Of a stretch of 64,000 nucleotides of DNA, positions 8,368 through 16,474 are shown in pieces; the first letter of the stretch is position 1; each line of letters opens with the position of its first letter. This stretch comes from Blastococcus_B deserti. Lineage in GTDB: Bacteria > Actinomycetota > Actinomycetes > Mycobacteriales > Geodermatophilaceae. The notes beneath the pieces are model-generated. The model was not told the DNA's origin. It worked only from the letters and a program-made list of their open reading frames with translations, and did not search any database. Position numbers and translations under genes: made by a program. The stretch is taken from NCBI RefSeq assembly GCF_042682525.1, contig NZ_JBHUHP010000002.1:62001-126000 (forward strand), read 5' to 3'.

Positions 8368-9237
8368 TCAGCGGCCGAAGATGCCCTGGCCGAAGGCGCC
8401 CGCCGCGGTGATCCGGCGGGACAGGCCCTTGCCCAGCTCCACCACCCGCGCGGTCCTCTCCGCGCCCAGCGACAGCCACGGGTCGGCGGCCAGCGCGTCG
8501 GTCTGCAGCTCGATCCGTGCCCGCAGCTCCTCCCCCTCGCTGGTCAGGCCGGCGTCGTCGAGCAGGCCGCGATCGGCCAGCGCCGCACAGGCGGCGGCCC
8601 ACTCCTCGTCCCGCCATCCCCGCGTGGCCTTGGCGGCGGCCTCGGTGAACCCGCGCCCGGTGGCCGAGTGCGTGATCAGCGCCTCCAGGCCGGTGAGCCC
8701 GGCGTGCAGCAGGACGGCGACGTGCCCGTCGCCGCGGTGCTCGCGCAGCAGGGTCGCCCCGTGCCAGGCGGCCAGCAGCGGCTCCTCGGGCCAGGGCAGG
8801 TCGGCGTGCCCCGCGAACAGGGGACGCCCCTCGGCGGTCAGCCCGCCGCACGCCTCACGCAGCAGGCCGGCCAGCTCCGCGACCTCGTCGGAGCCGGCCG
8901 CCTCGCCGAGCAGCCGGGTGAGGGAGGCACGGGCGGCGTCGAGGCGGGCGGCCAGCACCTGCTCGGGCGAGGCGAGCGTCCACGCGCGCGGGATCATGTG
9001 CGCGACCAGGGACGGGGAGAAGTTGTAGAAGGTCGCCGTCACCACGCCGGCGCCGACGGCGCCCATCGGGGCGGCCCGGCCGGCGAAGTACGACATCCGC
9101 CCGGGTCGCAGGCCGGTCGCGCTCAGGTGCTCGTCGTGCTCGGGCGCGAAGTACAGCTGCGAGTGCAGCGGGTCGATCGCGCGGTGGGCGCGGCCGATGA
9201 GCGCGGGGTCGAAAGAGGGCTGATCGACGCTGACCAT
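8368..9237 (-). CDS. SCO6745-family protein, function unknown
   Basis: 289 residues, all-helical in appearance. It has the family's opening HRAIDPLHSQLYFAPE followed by the GRMSYFAGRAAPMGAVGAGVVTATFYNFSP region, and a C-terminal helix-turn-helix-like half (RGLLDDAGLTSEGEELR). Such proteins are widespread in actinobacteria and have no established biochemical role. ATG at 9237 is chosen; a longer frame to 9384 has unlikely composition. It lies 10 bases downstream of the acetyltransferase gene, so the two are probably cotranscribed. Confidence 0.72.
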   Translation of the reverse strand: MVSVDQPSFDPALIGRAHRAIDPLHSQLYFAPEHDEHLSATGLRPGRMSYFAGRAAPMGAVGAGVVTATFYNFSPSLVAHMIPRAWTLASPEQVLAARLDAARASLTRLLGEAAGSDEVAELAGLLREACGGLTAEGRPLFAGHADLPWPEEPLLAAWHGATLLREHRGDGHVAVLLHAGLTGLEALITHSATGRGFTEAAAKATRGWRDEEWAAACAALADRGLLDDAGLTSEGEELRARIELQTDALAADPWLSLGAERTARVVELGKGLSRRITAAGAFGQGIFGR

Positions 9238-9247
9238 GCGCCGCACC

Positions 9248-10255
9248 CTACTGAGGCGGCTCCGCGGCCACCGGAGGCAGTGCGAGCGTCCACGTGACCT
9301 GGGTCCGCCGCCGGGTGAAGCCCAGCCCCTCGTAGAGCCCGAGCGCGCCGGTGACGTTCTCGCTGTCGACCTGCAGTGCGGCACTGCGGCAGCCCTGCTC
9401 CGCCGCCCGGCGCAGCACCGCGGCGATGGTCGCCTTCGCCAGTCCGCGCCCTCGCGCCGAGGGGAGGACGCCGATCTGGCCCAGGTCGACCTGCTCGTAG
9501 CCGTTGGCCGCGGTGTCGGCGGCGAAGACGTAGGCCAGCACGTAGGCCACCACCGCGCCGTCGGCCACGGCCAGGACCGACAGGTCGGGGCGGAACGCCC
9601 GCTGGCCGGTGAAGAGCGTCTGCCAGGTGGTCGCGTCCCGCTCCGCGGAGCCGTGGTGCTGCGTGAAGGCGGCGTTGTGCGCCTGCCGGACCTCGTCGTC
9701 CCGGTCCCAGGTGAAGGGGACCAGCTCGACGCCGTCGACAGCCGGGAGTTCCGGCAGGTCGGTCAGCGGGCGCTCCATGGCGAAGTACCAGCGTTCCTGC
9801 ACGAGCCCGGTCCGCCGCAGCAGCGACTCGAGCGACGGCATGGACGGGTAGGCCCCGACCTCCAGCACGGCCGGCGCCTCGGGATGGCGAGCGGCGTGCA
9901 CCTCCCGCCCGCGGCTCAGCTGCCAGGCCAGCAGCGCGCGGCCGATGCCCCGGTTCCGCCAGGCCGGGTGGACCCGTGCCTCCAGGGTGATCCGGAAGGC
10001 GGTGCGGAACGTCGGCAGCGCCAGGACCGTCGCCCAGGCGACCAGTTCCCCCTCGGCCGTCCGGACGGCGACGCCGTCCCGCGCCAGGTCGAACAGGTCG
10101 TTGACCCACCACTCGGTGAGGTCGTCGACGTCCTCGTGCTCACCGGTGTCGTCGACGGCCTCGGCCGCCGCGAGCAGCGCGGCGGCGTCGGCGACGTCGT
10201 CGGCGGTGAGGGGTCGAACAGTCAGCCCCTCCGGGAGCGCAGGGAGAGCGGCCAC
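9248..10255 (-). CDS. Tandem GNAT acetyltransferase (mycothiol-synthase-like architecture)
   Basis: 335 residues with two GNAT domains. The first acetyl-CoA-binding loop is RNRGIGRALLAW (residues about 110-121), the second SARGRGLAKATI (about 275-286). The second half continues with the typical SENVTGALGLYEGLGF. Two fused GNAT domains are the layout of MshD, the last enzyme of mycothiol synthesis, but many actinobacterial tandem GNATs are not MshD, so no symbol is given. GTG at 10255 is the start that best fits the domain boundary. Confidence 0.72.
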   Translation of the reverse strand: MAALPALPEGLTVRPLTADDVADAAALLAAAEAVDDTGEHEDVDDLTEWWVNDLFDLARDGVAVRTAEGELVAWATVLALPTFRTAFRITLEARVHPAWRNRGIGRALLAWQLSRGREVHAARHPEAPAVLEVGAYPSMPSLESLLRRTGLVQERWYFAMERPLTDLPELPAVDGVELVPFTWDRDDEVRQAHNAAFTQHHGSAERDATTWQTLFTGQRAFRPDLSVLAVADGAVVAYVLAYVFAADTAANGYEQVDLGQIGVLPSARGRGLAKATIAAVLRRAAEQGCRSAALQVDSENVTGALGLYEGLGFTRRRTQVTWTLALPPVAAEPPQ

Positions 10256-10299
10256 GACGACGGAGGCTAGGCAGCCCGCCGCGCCCGGGCCACTCGTTT

Positions 10300-10680
10300 T
10301 CAGCGGCGGACGAAGAGGCAGAACGGGTGCCCTGCCGGGTCGCGGTAGACCCGCACGATCTCGTCGTCGTCCTCGTGGCCGCCCACGTGCTCCGCGCCTG
10401 CGTCCTCGGCGAGCGCGCAGGCCGCGGTCAGGTCGTCGACCTCGATGTCGAGGTGCAGCTGCATCTGCTGACGTCCCGGCTCCGGAGGCCAGACCGGGGG
10501 GATGTGATCGACCTCCTGCTGGAACGACAGGCCGGTGCTCCCGTCGGCCGGCCGGAGGGTGGCCCACTCGTCGGTGTCGTCCCGCAGTGGCCAGCCGAGC
10601 AGCCGCTGGTAGAAGCGCGCGAGGCCGCGCGGATCGGGGGTGCCCAGCACCGTGGCGCTGAGCGCGAAGCGTGGCGTCAT
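10300..10680 (-). CDS. VOC/glyoxalase-fold protein
   Basis: 126 residues with two beta-alpha-beta modules of the vicinal oxygen chelate fold: LGTPDPRGLARFYQRLLGWP and, at the end, YRDPAGHPFCLFV, the standard terminal strand pair. These small proteins include dioxygenases, isomerases and resistance proteins. Its ATG overlaps the amidohydrolase stop (ATGA), so it is the third gene of an oxidoreductase-amidohydrolase-VOC operon; activity unknown. Confidence 0.75.
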   Translation of the reverse strand: MTPRFALSATVLGTPDPRGLARFYQRLLGWPLRDDTDEWATLRPADGSTGLSFQQEVDHIPPVWPPEPGRQQMQLHLDIEVDDLTAACALAEDAGAEHVGGHEDDDEIVRVYRDPAGHPFCLFVRR

Positions 10681-11576
10681 GTCGCCTCCAGGCCGAACAG
10701 GCGGGCGCCGTTCTCCCAGAGGACGGCGCGCAGCCACTCCTCCCCCAGCTCCAACCGGTGCAGCGCCGCGAGCTGGTGGGCGTACGGATACGGGATGGAG
10801 GGGAAGTCGCTGCCGAGCAGGACCTTGTCACGCAGGCGGGACAGTCTCGGGCGGTCGGCCGGGTCGAACGGCATCAGCCGCTCGGTGAAGTCGGTGGCGA
10901 ACATCGTGGTGTCCAGGTGCACCCGCTTATACCGCTCAGCCAGATCGAGGAACTCCCGGTACTCGGGCATGCCGAGATGGGCGATGACCAGCTGCAGCCG
11001 TGGGAAGCGCTCGAGCAGGCCGCTCACCGGTACCGGCCCGGTGTGCTCCCCCGCGAGCGGCCCGGAGCCGCAGTGGATGACGACGGGCGTGCCGGTCTCC
11101 TCCAGCAGCGACCAGACCGGGGCGAGCAACGGGTCGCGCGGGTCGAACGACCCGACCTGCACGTGCACCTTGAACACGCGGGCCCCCCGGTCGAGGGCCT
11201 CGGCGACGTACCCGGCGACCCCGGGCTCGGGGTAGAAGGTCGCCGACTGCAGCACCTGCGGGCGAGCGGCGGCGAACCCGGCGGACCAGTCGTTGAGCCA
11301 GGCGGCCATCCCGGGCCTGTGCGGATAGGGCAGCGTGGGGAACGCGCGCACGCCGAGGCGGTCGAGGACGGCCAGCCGCTCCTCGTCGGGCAGCGCGTAG
11401 GTGATCGGCCAGCCGGTGCCGTAGTGGTTCTCGGCCTGCGCGAAGTACTGCCAGACCTTGGCCTGCACCCGCTCGGGCAGGAAGTGCACGTGCACGTCCA
11501 CCAGGCCGGGCAGGCCCAGCTCGCGCCAGTACCGCGGGACGTCGGCGTCGTCCGCCGGCGGAGGGATGGAGCTCAC
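10677..11576 (-). CDS. Amidohydrolase family 2 (PF04909-type) metal-dependent hydrolase/decarboxylase
   Basis: 299 residues with the TIM-barrel metal-ligand set: VDVHVH near the N-terminus, VFKVHVQVG, VVIHCGSG, VIAHLGMPE and LGSDFP towards the end, i.e. HxH, two further His and an Asp. Family members hydrolyse lactones or amides or decarboxylate aromatic acids. GTG at 11576 overlaps the upstream oxidoreductase stop (GTGA) and its stop overlaps the VOC start, showing translational coupling on both sides. Confidence 0.8.
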   Translation of the reverse strand: MSSIPPPADDADVPRYWRELGLPGLVDVHVHFLPERVQAKVWQYFAQAENHYGTGWPITYALPDEERLAVLDRLGVRAFPTLPYPHRPGMAAWLNDWSAGFAAARPQVLQSATFYPEPGVAGYVAEALDRGARVFKVHVQVGSFDPRDPLLAPVWSLLEETGTPVVIHCGSGPLAGEHTGPVPVSGLLERFPRLQLVIAHLGMPEYREFLDLAERYKRVHLDTTMFATDFTERLMPFDPADRPRLSRLRDKVLLGSDFPSIPYPYAHQLAALHRLELGEEWLRAVLWENGARLFGLEAT

Positions 11577-12496
11577 GACAGCGTGACGACGACCTTGCCG
11601 CGCACGTGGCCCTCGGCCACCAGGCGGTGCGCCGCGACCAGCTCCTCCAGCGGGAACGCCTTCGCGATCGGAACCCGCAGCTGGCCGGCGTCGGCCATGC
11701 GGCCGAGCTCCTCGAGGTCGTGCTGCTCGGGGCGGACGAACACGTAGCGCCCGCCCATCTCGTTGACGGCCGGGTCCACCACCGAGCAGATCCGGGAGAC
11801 GTCGCGCACCTGCTTCGGTGCGTCGGCGAGGGCGTCGCCGCCCACGAGGTCGAGGACGGCGTCGACGGGCTCGCCCAGCTGGGCGCTGATCGGGCCGGCG
11901 GAGTAGTCGAGCACCTCGGCGGCCCCGGCGTCCCTGAGGAAACCGTGGTTGCGCGGGCTGGCCGTCCCGATGACGTGCGCGCCGAGCGCCACGGCGATCT
12001 GGACGGCGTTGAAGCCGACCCCGCCCGCGGCGCGGTGCACCAGCACGCGGTCGCCCTCGCCGACGTCGAGCGCCTCGGTGAGCGCCTGGTAGGCGGTCAG
12101 CCCGGCGAGCGGGAGGGCGCCGGCCTCGGCGAAGGACAGCGACCGCGGCTTGTGCCAGAGGCACCGCTGAGGGGCGGGCACCAGTTCGGCCGCCGTCCCC
12201 CACTGCACGTCGTCCCGGCGGACGTAGCCGAACACCTCGTCACCGGCCGTGAACGTGACGACCGCGGGGCCCACCGCCTCGACGGTCCCGGCGACGTCCC
12301 AGCCGGGGACGATCGGGAAGTGGTGCGGGTAGGCCCCGGCCAGGTTGCCGGCGCGGATGGCCATGTCGACCGGGTTGACCCCGGCGGCGCGCACCCGCAC
12401 CAGGACGGTGTCCGGCCCGACCGGCGGGTCGGCCAGGTCGTTCCGCAGCTGCAGGACGCCGTCGTCGCCGAACCGGTCGTAGGCCATTCCGCGCAT
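11573..12496 (-). CDS. Zinc-less MDR oxidoreductase (NADPH:quinone reductase-like)
   Basis: 307 residues from ATG at 12496 (GGTGA just upstream; a GTG nine bases earlier is possible). The N-terminal GroES-like domain contains AAGVNPVDMAIRAG, and the Rossmann part AAGGVGFNAVQIAVALGAHVIG. The cysteines of the structural zinc site are absent, placing it with quinone oxidoreductases and enoyl reductases of the MDR superfamily. First gene of the operon with the amidohydrolase and VOC protein. Confidence 0.83.
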   Translation of the reverse strand: MRGMAYDRFGDDGVLQLRNDLADPPVGPDTVLVRVRAAGVNPVDMAIRAGNLAGAYPHHFPIVPGWDVAGTVEAVGPAVVTFTAGDEVFGYVRRDDVQWGTAAELVPAPQRCLWHKPRSLSFAEAGALPLAGLTAYQALTEALDVGEGDRVLVHRAAGGVGFNAVQIAVALGAHVIGTASPRNHGFLRDAGAAEVLDYSAGPISAQLGEPVDAVLDLVGGDALADAPKQVRDVSRICSVVDPAVNEMGGRYVFVRPEQHDLEELGRMADAGQLRVPIAKAFPLEELVAAHRLVAEGHVRGKVVVTLS

Positions 12497-12545
12497 GCGG
12501 ATCACCGTATGCGGGCGCGGAGGGGCCGGCTCGCTCAGGCGGCGG

Positions 12546-13022
12546 TCAGCGCCGTCCCTTCACGTACCGGCCGAAGGCCTTCTGCATCTCCCGCCGCGAG
12601 TCCCGCTCGGCGAGGTCCTGCCGCTTGTCGTAGGACTTCTTGCCCCGGGCGAGCGCAAGGGTGGCCTTGACCTTGCCGTCCTTGAAGTACAGGTCGAGGG
12701 GGACGAGCGTGAGCCCGCCCTCCTTGGTCTTGCCGATCAGCTTCTCGATCTCGGCGCGGTGCATGAGCACCTTGCGCTTGCGCCGCGGCGCGTGGTTGGT
12801 CCAGGTGCCCTGCGTGTACTCGGGGATGTGCACGTGCTGCAGCCACACCTCACCGTCGTCCACGGAGGCGAAGCCGTCGACCAGAGAGGCGCGGCCGGCG
12901 CGCAGGCTCTTCACCTCGGTGCCGGTGAGCACCAGGCCCACCTCGTAGGTGTCGAGGATGGCGTAGTCGTGCCGCGCCTTCTTGTTCTGGGCGATGAGCT
13001 TGCGCCCGGTCTCACGCGGCAT
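12546..13022 (-). CDS. smpB: SsrA-binding protein SmpB
   Basis: 158 residues, the full family length. It begins with the oligonucleotide-binding barrel (LIAQNKKARHDYAILDTYEVGLVLTGTEVKSLR as separate recognisable blocks), contains the HIPEYTQGTWTNHAPRRKRKVLMHR region, and ends with the basic tail KRQDLAERDSRREMQKAFGR that enters the mRNA channel. It binds the tRNA-like domain of tmRNA for trans-translation; its partner RNA is at 4321-4692. The order smpB-ftsX-ftsE-prfB on one strand is typical of actinobacteria. Confidence 0.97.
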   Translation of the reverse strand: MPRETGRKLIAQNKKARHDYAILDTYEVGLVLTGTEVKSLRAGRASLVDGFASVDDGEVWLQHVHIPEYTQGTWTNHAPRRKRKVLMHRAEIEKLIGKTKEGGLTLVPLDLYFKDGKVKATLALARGKKSYDKRQDLAERDSRREMQKAFGRYVKGRR

Positions 13023-13064
13023 GACCCCAGGCTACTGCGGGCGCCTTTCCCCCCGAACGCAGCG

Positions 13065-13118
13065 AGATCTGCACACTCGCGGCCATCAGCCTGCTGATGG
13101 CCGCGAGTGTGCAGATCT
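13065..13118 (-). terminator. Perfect 25-bp inverted repeat between ftsX and smpB
   Basis: Positions 13065-13089 and 13094-13118 are exact reverse complements with a 4-base loop CCTG; each arm ends in the palindrome AGATCT. It starts 10 bases after the ftsX stop on the minus strand and precedes smpB. It may act as a factor-independent terminator without a U-tract, or be a copy of a dispersed palindromic element. Confidence 0.6.
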
Positions 13119-13127
13119 GGCGGGGAA

Positions 13128-14012
13128 CTACAGGCGCACGTAGAGGCGCAGGGTGACGTAGGCGGCGATCCCGGCCAGGCCGACACCGGCCCCGGCGATG
13201 ATCGGGCTGATGACGGCGATGGCGCCCCAGTCGACCGGCGGGATGATCCCCGCCTTGATCGGGCCCGCCAGCGTGCGGTCGACGAACAGCAGCTTGGTGA
13301 GCACCAGGCCGCCGACGGCCAGCAGCGCACCGATCAGCCCGGCGACGGCGGCCTCGAGGATGAACGGCAGCTGCGTGTACCAGCGGGAGGCACCGACCAG
13401 CCGCATGATGTTGGTCTCGTTGCGGCGGTTGAACGCGGCCAGCTGGATGGTGTTGGAGATCAGCAGCAGCGCCGCCAGCGCCTGGATCACCGCCACGGCG
13501 ATCGTCGCGTTGCGGGCCCCGTTGAGCAGGCTGAACAACCGGTCGAGGAAGTCGCCCTCGTCGCGGACCTGGTCCACACCCTCGGCGCCCGCCGGGAACT
13601 CGGCCTTGATGACCTCGTAGCGCTCCGGGTTGACCAGCTCGACCCGGAAGCTCTCGGGCAGGGCGTCCGCGGGGGTGTTCTCGACCAGCTCCGGCTGCTG
13701 GCTGAACTGCTGCTGGAAGCGCTCGAAGGCCTCTTCCTTGGACTCGTAGATGTAGTTCTTGACCTCCGGCGACGACTCCAGCCGGGCCTCGATGGCCGCC
13801 CGCTGCTCCTCGGTGACGTCGTCGGCCAGGAAGATGGAGACCTGCACCTTGTCGTAGTAGATCTCCTTCATGTCGGAGATCATCCCGGCGATCAGCAGGC
13901 CGGTGCCCATGAGCCCGAGCGAGATGGCGGTCGTCAGGATCATCGCGACCGTCATGGTCAGGTTGCGACGCAGCCCGGTGGCCACCTCGGAGAGGACGAA
14001 GTTGACGCGCAT
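13128..14012 (-). CDS. ftsX: Cell division ABC-type permease FtsX
   Basis: 294 residues. An N-terminal membrane segment (LTMTVAMILTTAISLGLMGTG as the hydrophobic core) is followed by an extracytoplasmic domain of about 120 residues with the usual VSIFLADDVTEEQR and ESKEEAFERF features, then three C-terminal helices. Actinobacterial FtsX couples FtsE ATP hydrolysis to activation of peptidoglycan hydrolases of the RipC type at the septum. It lies 60 bases after ftsE on the same strand. Confidence 0.96.
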   Translation of the reverse strand: MRVNFVLSEVATGLRRNLTMTVAMILTTAISLGLMGTGLLIAGMISDMKEIYYDKVQVSIFLADDVTEEQRAAIEARLESSPEVKNYIYESKEEAFERFQQQFSQQPELVENTPADALPESFRVELVNPERYEVIKAEFPAGAEGVDQVRDEGDFLDRLFSLLNGARNATIAVAVIQALAALLLISNTIQLAAFNRRNETNIMRLVGASRWYTQLPFILEAAVAGLIGALLAVGGLVLTKLLFVDRTLAGPIKAGIIPPVDWGAIAVISPIIAGAGVGLAGIAAYVTLRLYVRL

Positions 14013-14072
14013 GGATTCCCTGTCGTGGAGTTCGGCAGTCGGAAGACTCGGTACGGCCGGGGCTCAGCCGGA

Positions 14073-14762
14073 CTAGCGGCCCACGCCGTACACGCCGCGC
14101 GACTGGTCGCGGGTGAGGACTCCCCCGTTGAGCTCGATCACGCGGCGCCGCATCGAGTCGACGATGTGGTAGTCGTGCGTCGCCATGATCACCGTGGTGC
14201 CCGTGCGGTTGATCCGCTCGAGCAGCAGCATGATGCCCTCGCTGGTCTCGGGGTCGAGGTTCCCGGTGGGCTCGTCGGCGAGCAGCACGAGCGGCCGGTT
14301 CACGAACGCGCGGGCGATGGCCACCCGCTGCTGCTCGCCACCGGAGAGCTCGCTGGGCAGCCGGTTGGCCTTGCCCTCGAGGCCAACCATCTCCAGCACC
14401 TCGGGCACGACACGCTTGATCGTGCGCTGCGGCTTGTTGATGACCTCGAGCGCGAAGGCGACGTTCTGGCCGACCGTGCGGTCACGGAGCAGGCGGAAGT
14501 CCTGGAAGACGCAGCCCATGGTGCGGCGGAGCTTGGGCACCTGCCACTTGCTCATCGTGTTGAGGTTCTTGCCGTTGACGATGATCGTGCCGGAGGTCGG
14601 CGTGTCCTCCTTGAGCAGCAGCCGGAGGAACGTCGACTTCCCCGAACCGGAGGACCCGATGAGGAAGACGAACTCACCCTTGTCGATCTCCGTGGACACG
14701 TCCTCGAGGGCCGGCCGGGCACTCGCCGGGTACAGCTTGGTGACGTGTTGCAATTCGATCAC
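14073..14762 (-). CDS. ftsE: Cell division ATP-binding protein FtsE
   Basis: 229 residues, normal length. Walker A GSSGSGKST, ABC signature LSGGEQQRVAIARA, and Walker B LLADEPTGNLDPETS followed by the H-loop ATHDYHI are all intact. It forms the FtsEX complex at the divisome with the permease encoded next. The start is GTG at 14762; the ribosome site is weak. The 195-base gap up to prfB contains no gene. Confidence 0.96.
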   Translation of the reverse strand: MIELQHVTKLYPASARPALEDVSTEIDKGEFVFLIGSSGSGKSTFLRLLLKEDTPTSGTIIVNGKNLNTMSKWQVPKLRRTMGCVFQDFRLLRDRTVGQNVAFALEVINKPQRTIKRVVPEVLEMVGLEGKANRLPSELSGGEQQRVAIARAFVNRPLVLLADEPTGNLDPETSEGIMLLLERINRTGTTVIMATHDYHIVDSMRRRVIELNGGVLTRDQSRGVYGVGR

Positions 14763-14957
14763 GAGGCGCCACGGTACCTGCCGCGCCTATGACGATGCCC
14801 CGTTCGCCACGGAACTCCCGGGGCTCGTTCTCGCGCACTGTCACCGGCGTCCCGCAAGTCCCAGGTCGGCGCTCACGGACGGTGGCGTCCGCCTCGGGCG
14901 GGGCCGGAAGTGTGACGTCGCCGACGTCCCGCCGGAGGCCCCCTGCGGGGTCCCCGC

Positions 14958-16070
14958 TCAGGCCGCGTCGCCGGTCTCCTGCTGACGACGCCACCGGATG
15001 CCGGCCTCGATGAAGGCGTCGATGTCACCGTCGAGCACCGCGGTGGTGTTGCCGGTCTCCTGCTCGGTCCGCAGGTCCTTGACCATCTGGTACGGGTGCA
15101 GCACGTAGGAGCGCATCTGGTTGCCCCAGCTGCTCCCCTCCCCCTTGAGCGCGTCCATCTCGGCGCGCTGCTCCTCCTGCCGCTTGGCCAGCAGCCGGGC
15201 CTGGAGCACCCGCATGGCGGCGGCGCGGTTCTGGATCTGGCTCTTCTCGTTCTGGCAGGACACCACGATGCCCGTGGGCAGGTGGGTGATGCGGACGGCG
15301 GAGTCGGTGGTGTTGACGCTCTGCCCACCGGGGCCCGAGGAGCGGAAGACGTCGATGCGGATCTCGTTCTCCGGGATGTCGACGTGGTCGGTCTGCTCGA
15401 CCACCGGCAGCACCTCCACCCCGGCGAAGGAGGTCTGGCGACGCCCCTGGTTGTCGAACGGCGAGATGCGGACCAGGCGGTGCGTGCCCTGCTCGACCGA
15501 GAGGGTGCCGTAGGCGTAGGGCACCTTGACGGCGAAGGTCGCCGACTTGATGCCGGCCTCCTCCGCGTAGCTGACGTCGAGGACCTCGGTCGGGTACTTG
15601 TGCCGCTCGGCCCAGCGCAGGTACATGCGCATGAGCATCTCGGCGAAGTCGGCTGCGTCGACGCCTCCGGCCTCCGAGCGGATGGTCACCAGGGCCTCGC
15701 GGGAGTCGTACTCGCCCGACAGGAGGGTGCGGACCTCGAGCTCGTCGATGGCGGTGCGGATGCCGGCCAGCTCCCGCTCGGCCTCGGCCAGCGTCGCGTC
15801 GTCGCCCTCCTCGACGGCCAACTCGTGCAGCAGCGCCACGTCCTCCAGCCGGCTGCGGAGTTCCTCCACCCGGCGCAGGTCGCCCTGCAGGTAGGACAGG
15901 CGCGAGGTCAGGGCCTGGGCGGCTTCGACGTCGTTCCAGAGGTCGGGCGCGGCCGCCTGCTGCTCGAGGTCGGCGATCTCGCTGCGCAGGTCGTCGACCC
16001 GCAGGACGGCCTCGATCGACTTCAGGGTCGTGTTCAGTTCGTCCAGGACGACGGAGAAGTCAGCAGCCAC
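14958..16070 (-). CDS. prfB: Peptide chain release factor 2
   Basis: 370 residues from GTG at 16070 (peptide VAADFSVVLDELNTTL). Upstream codons use A/T third positions (ACT, CCT, CTA) and are unlikely to be coding, and the family begins around here. Domain 2 carries the codon-recognition SPF motif in RISPFDNQGRRQ; domain 3 has GGQ in SSGPGGQSVNTTDSAVRI, which triggers peptidyl-tRNA hydrolysis. RF2 reads UGA and UAA. There is no in-frame stop or programmed frameshift site near the start, unlike Escherichia coli. Confidence 0.95.
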   Translation of the reverse strand: MAADFSVVLDELNTTLKSIEAVLRVDDLRSEIADLEQQAAAPDLWNDVEAAQALTSRLSYLQGDLRRVEELRSRLEDVALLHELAVEEGDDATLAEAERELAGIRTAIDELEVRTLLSGEYDSREALVTIRSEAGGVDAADFAEMLMRMYLRWAERHKYPTEVLDVSYAEEAGIKSATFAVKVPYAYGTLSVEQGTHRLVRISPFDNQGRRQTSFAGVEVLPVVEQTDHVDIPENEIRIDVFRSSGPGGQSVNTTDSAVRITHLPTGIVVSCQNEKSQIQNRAAAMRVLQARLLAKRQEEQRAEMDALKGEGSSWGNQMRSYVLHPYQMVKDLRTEQETGNTTAVLDGDIDAFIEAGIRWRRQQETGDAA

Positions 16071-16116
16071 GTCTTGCCAGGGTAGTGCGCGCCGACGAGG
16101 GGTAGTCATTTCCGGC

Positions 16117-16404
16117 ATGAACGAGCCCCGCGAACCCCGCTCCCGCGCGGACTACCAGCGGGGGCTTCCCGACTACCACGACCCGACGGCCGGTTTCGCC
16201 GGCGCGCCCCCGGCACAGTCGGCCCTGACGTTGCGGCTCGTGCTGGCGGTGTTCGGTCTGGTGGTCAGCGTGCTCGGCGGCCTGGGCTGGCTGGCCACCG
16301 ACCTGCCCACGTGGCCCGGCGTGGCACTGCTCGTGCTGGGTGCCATCGCGCTGGTCGACATCGTGGTCATCGTCCGGCGCAAGGCCCGCGGCGAACCCGG
16401 CTGA
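16117..16404 (+). CDS. Small two-helix membrane protein (DUF6343-like)
   Basis: 95 residues. A polar N-terminus (EPRSRADYQRGLPDYHD) leads to two membrane helices, about residues 32-55 (LRLVLAVFGLVVSVLGGLGWLA core) and 60-84 (VALLVLGAIALVDIVVIV core), and a short basic tail. It is transcribed divergently from prfB, with starts 46 bases apart. Similar small proteins occur next to prfB in related actinobacteria; no function is known. The DUF number is a recollection of family appearance, not a search result. Confidence 0.65.
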   Translation: MNEPREPRSRADYQRGLPDYHDPTAGFAGAPPAQSALTLRLVLAVFGLVVSVLGGLGWLATDLPTWPGVALLVLGAIALVDIVVIVRRKARGEPG

Positions 16405-16474
16405 GGAGGGACTTCCCTGCCGCCCGCTGCTCGCGGCGGGATCCTGCGGGGAGGCCGCCCGCGGCTCCCCTCCT

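Noticed and set aside
5588..9028. A 1146-codon open frame on the plus strand
   Set aside because: It lies antisense to corA, the SLC13 gene and the SCO6745-type gene, and is rich in Gly/Arg/His/Asp without motifs. Long antisense frames are expected in such GC-rich DNA.
13107..14792. A 561-codon plus-strand frame across ftsX and ftsE
   Set aside because: It is the complement of two well-recognised genes and has a composition typical of shadow frames (His, Gln, Asp, Gly rich).
16071..16118. Longer RF2 start and programmed frameshift
   Set aside because: Codons upstream of GTG 16070 use A/T third positions unlike the gene, and there is no in-frame stop or shift site.
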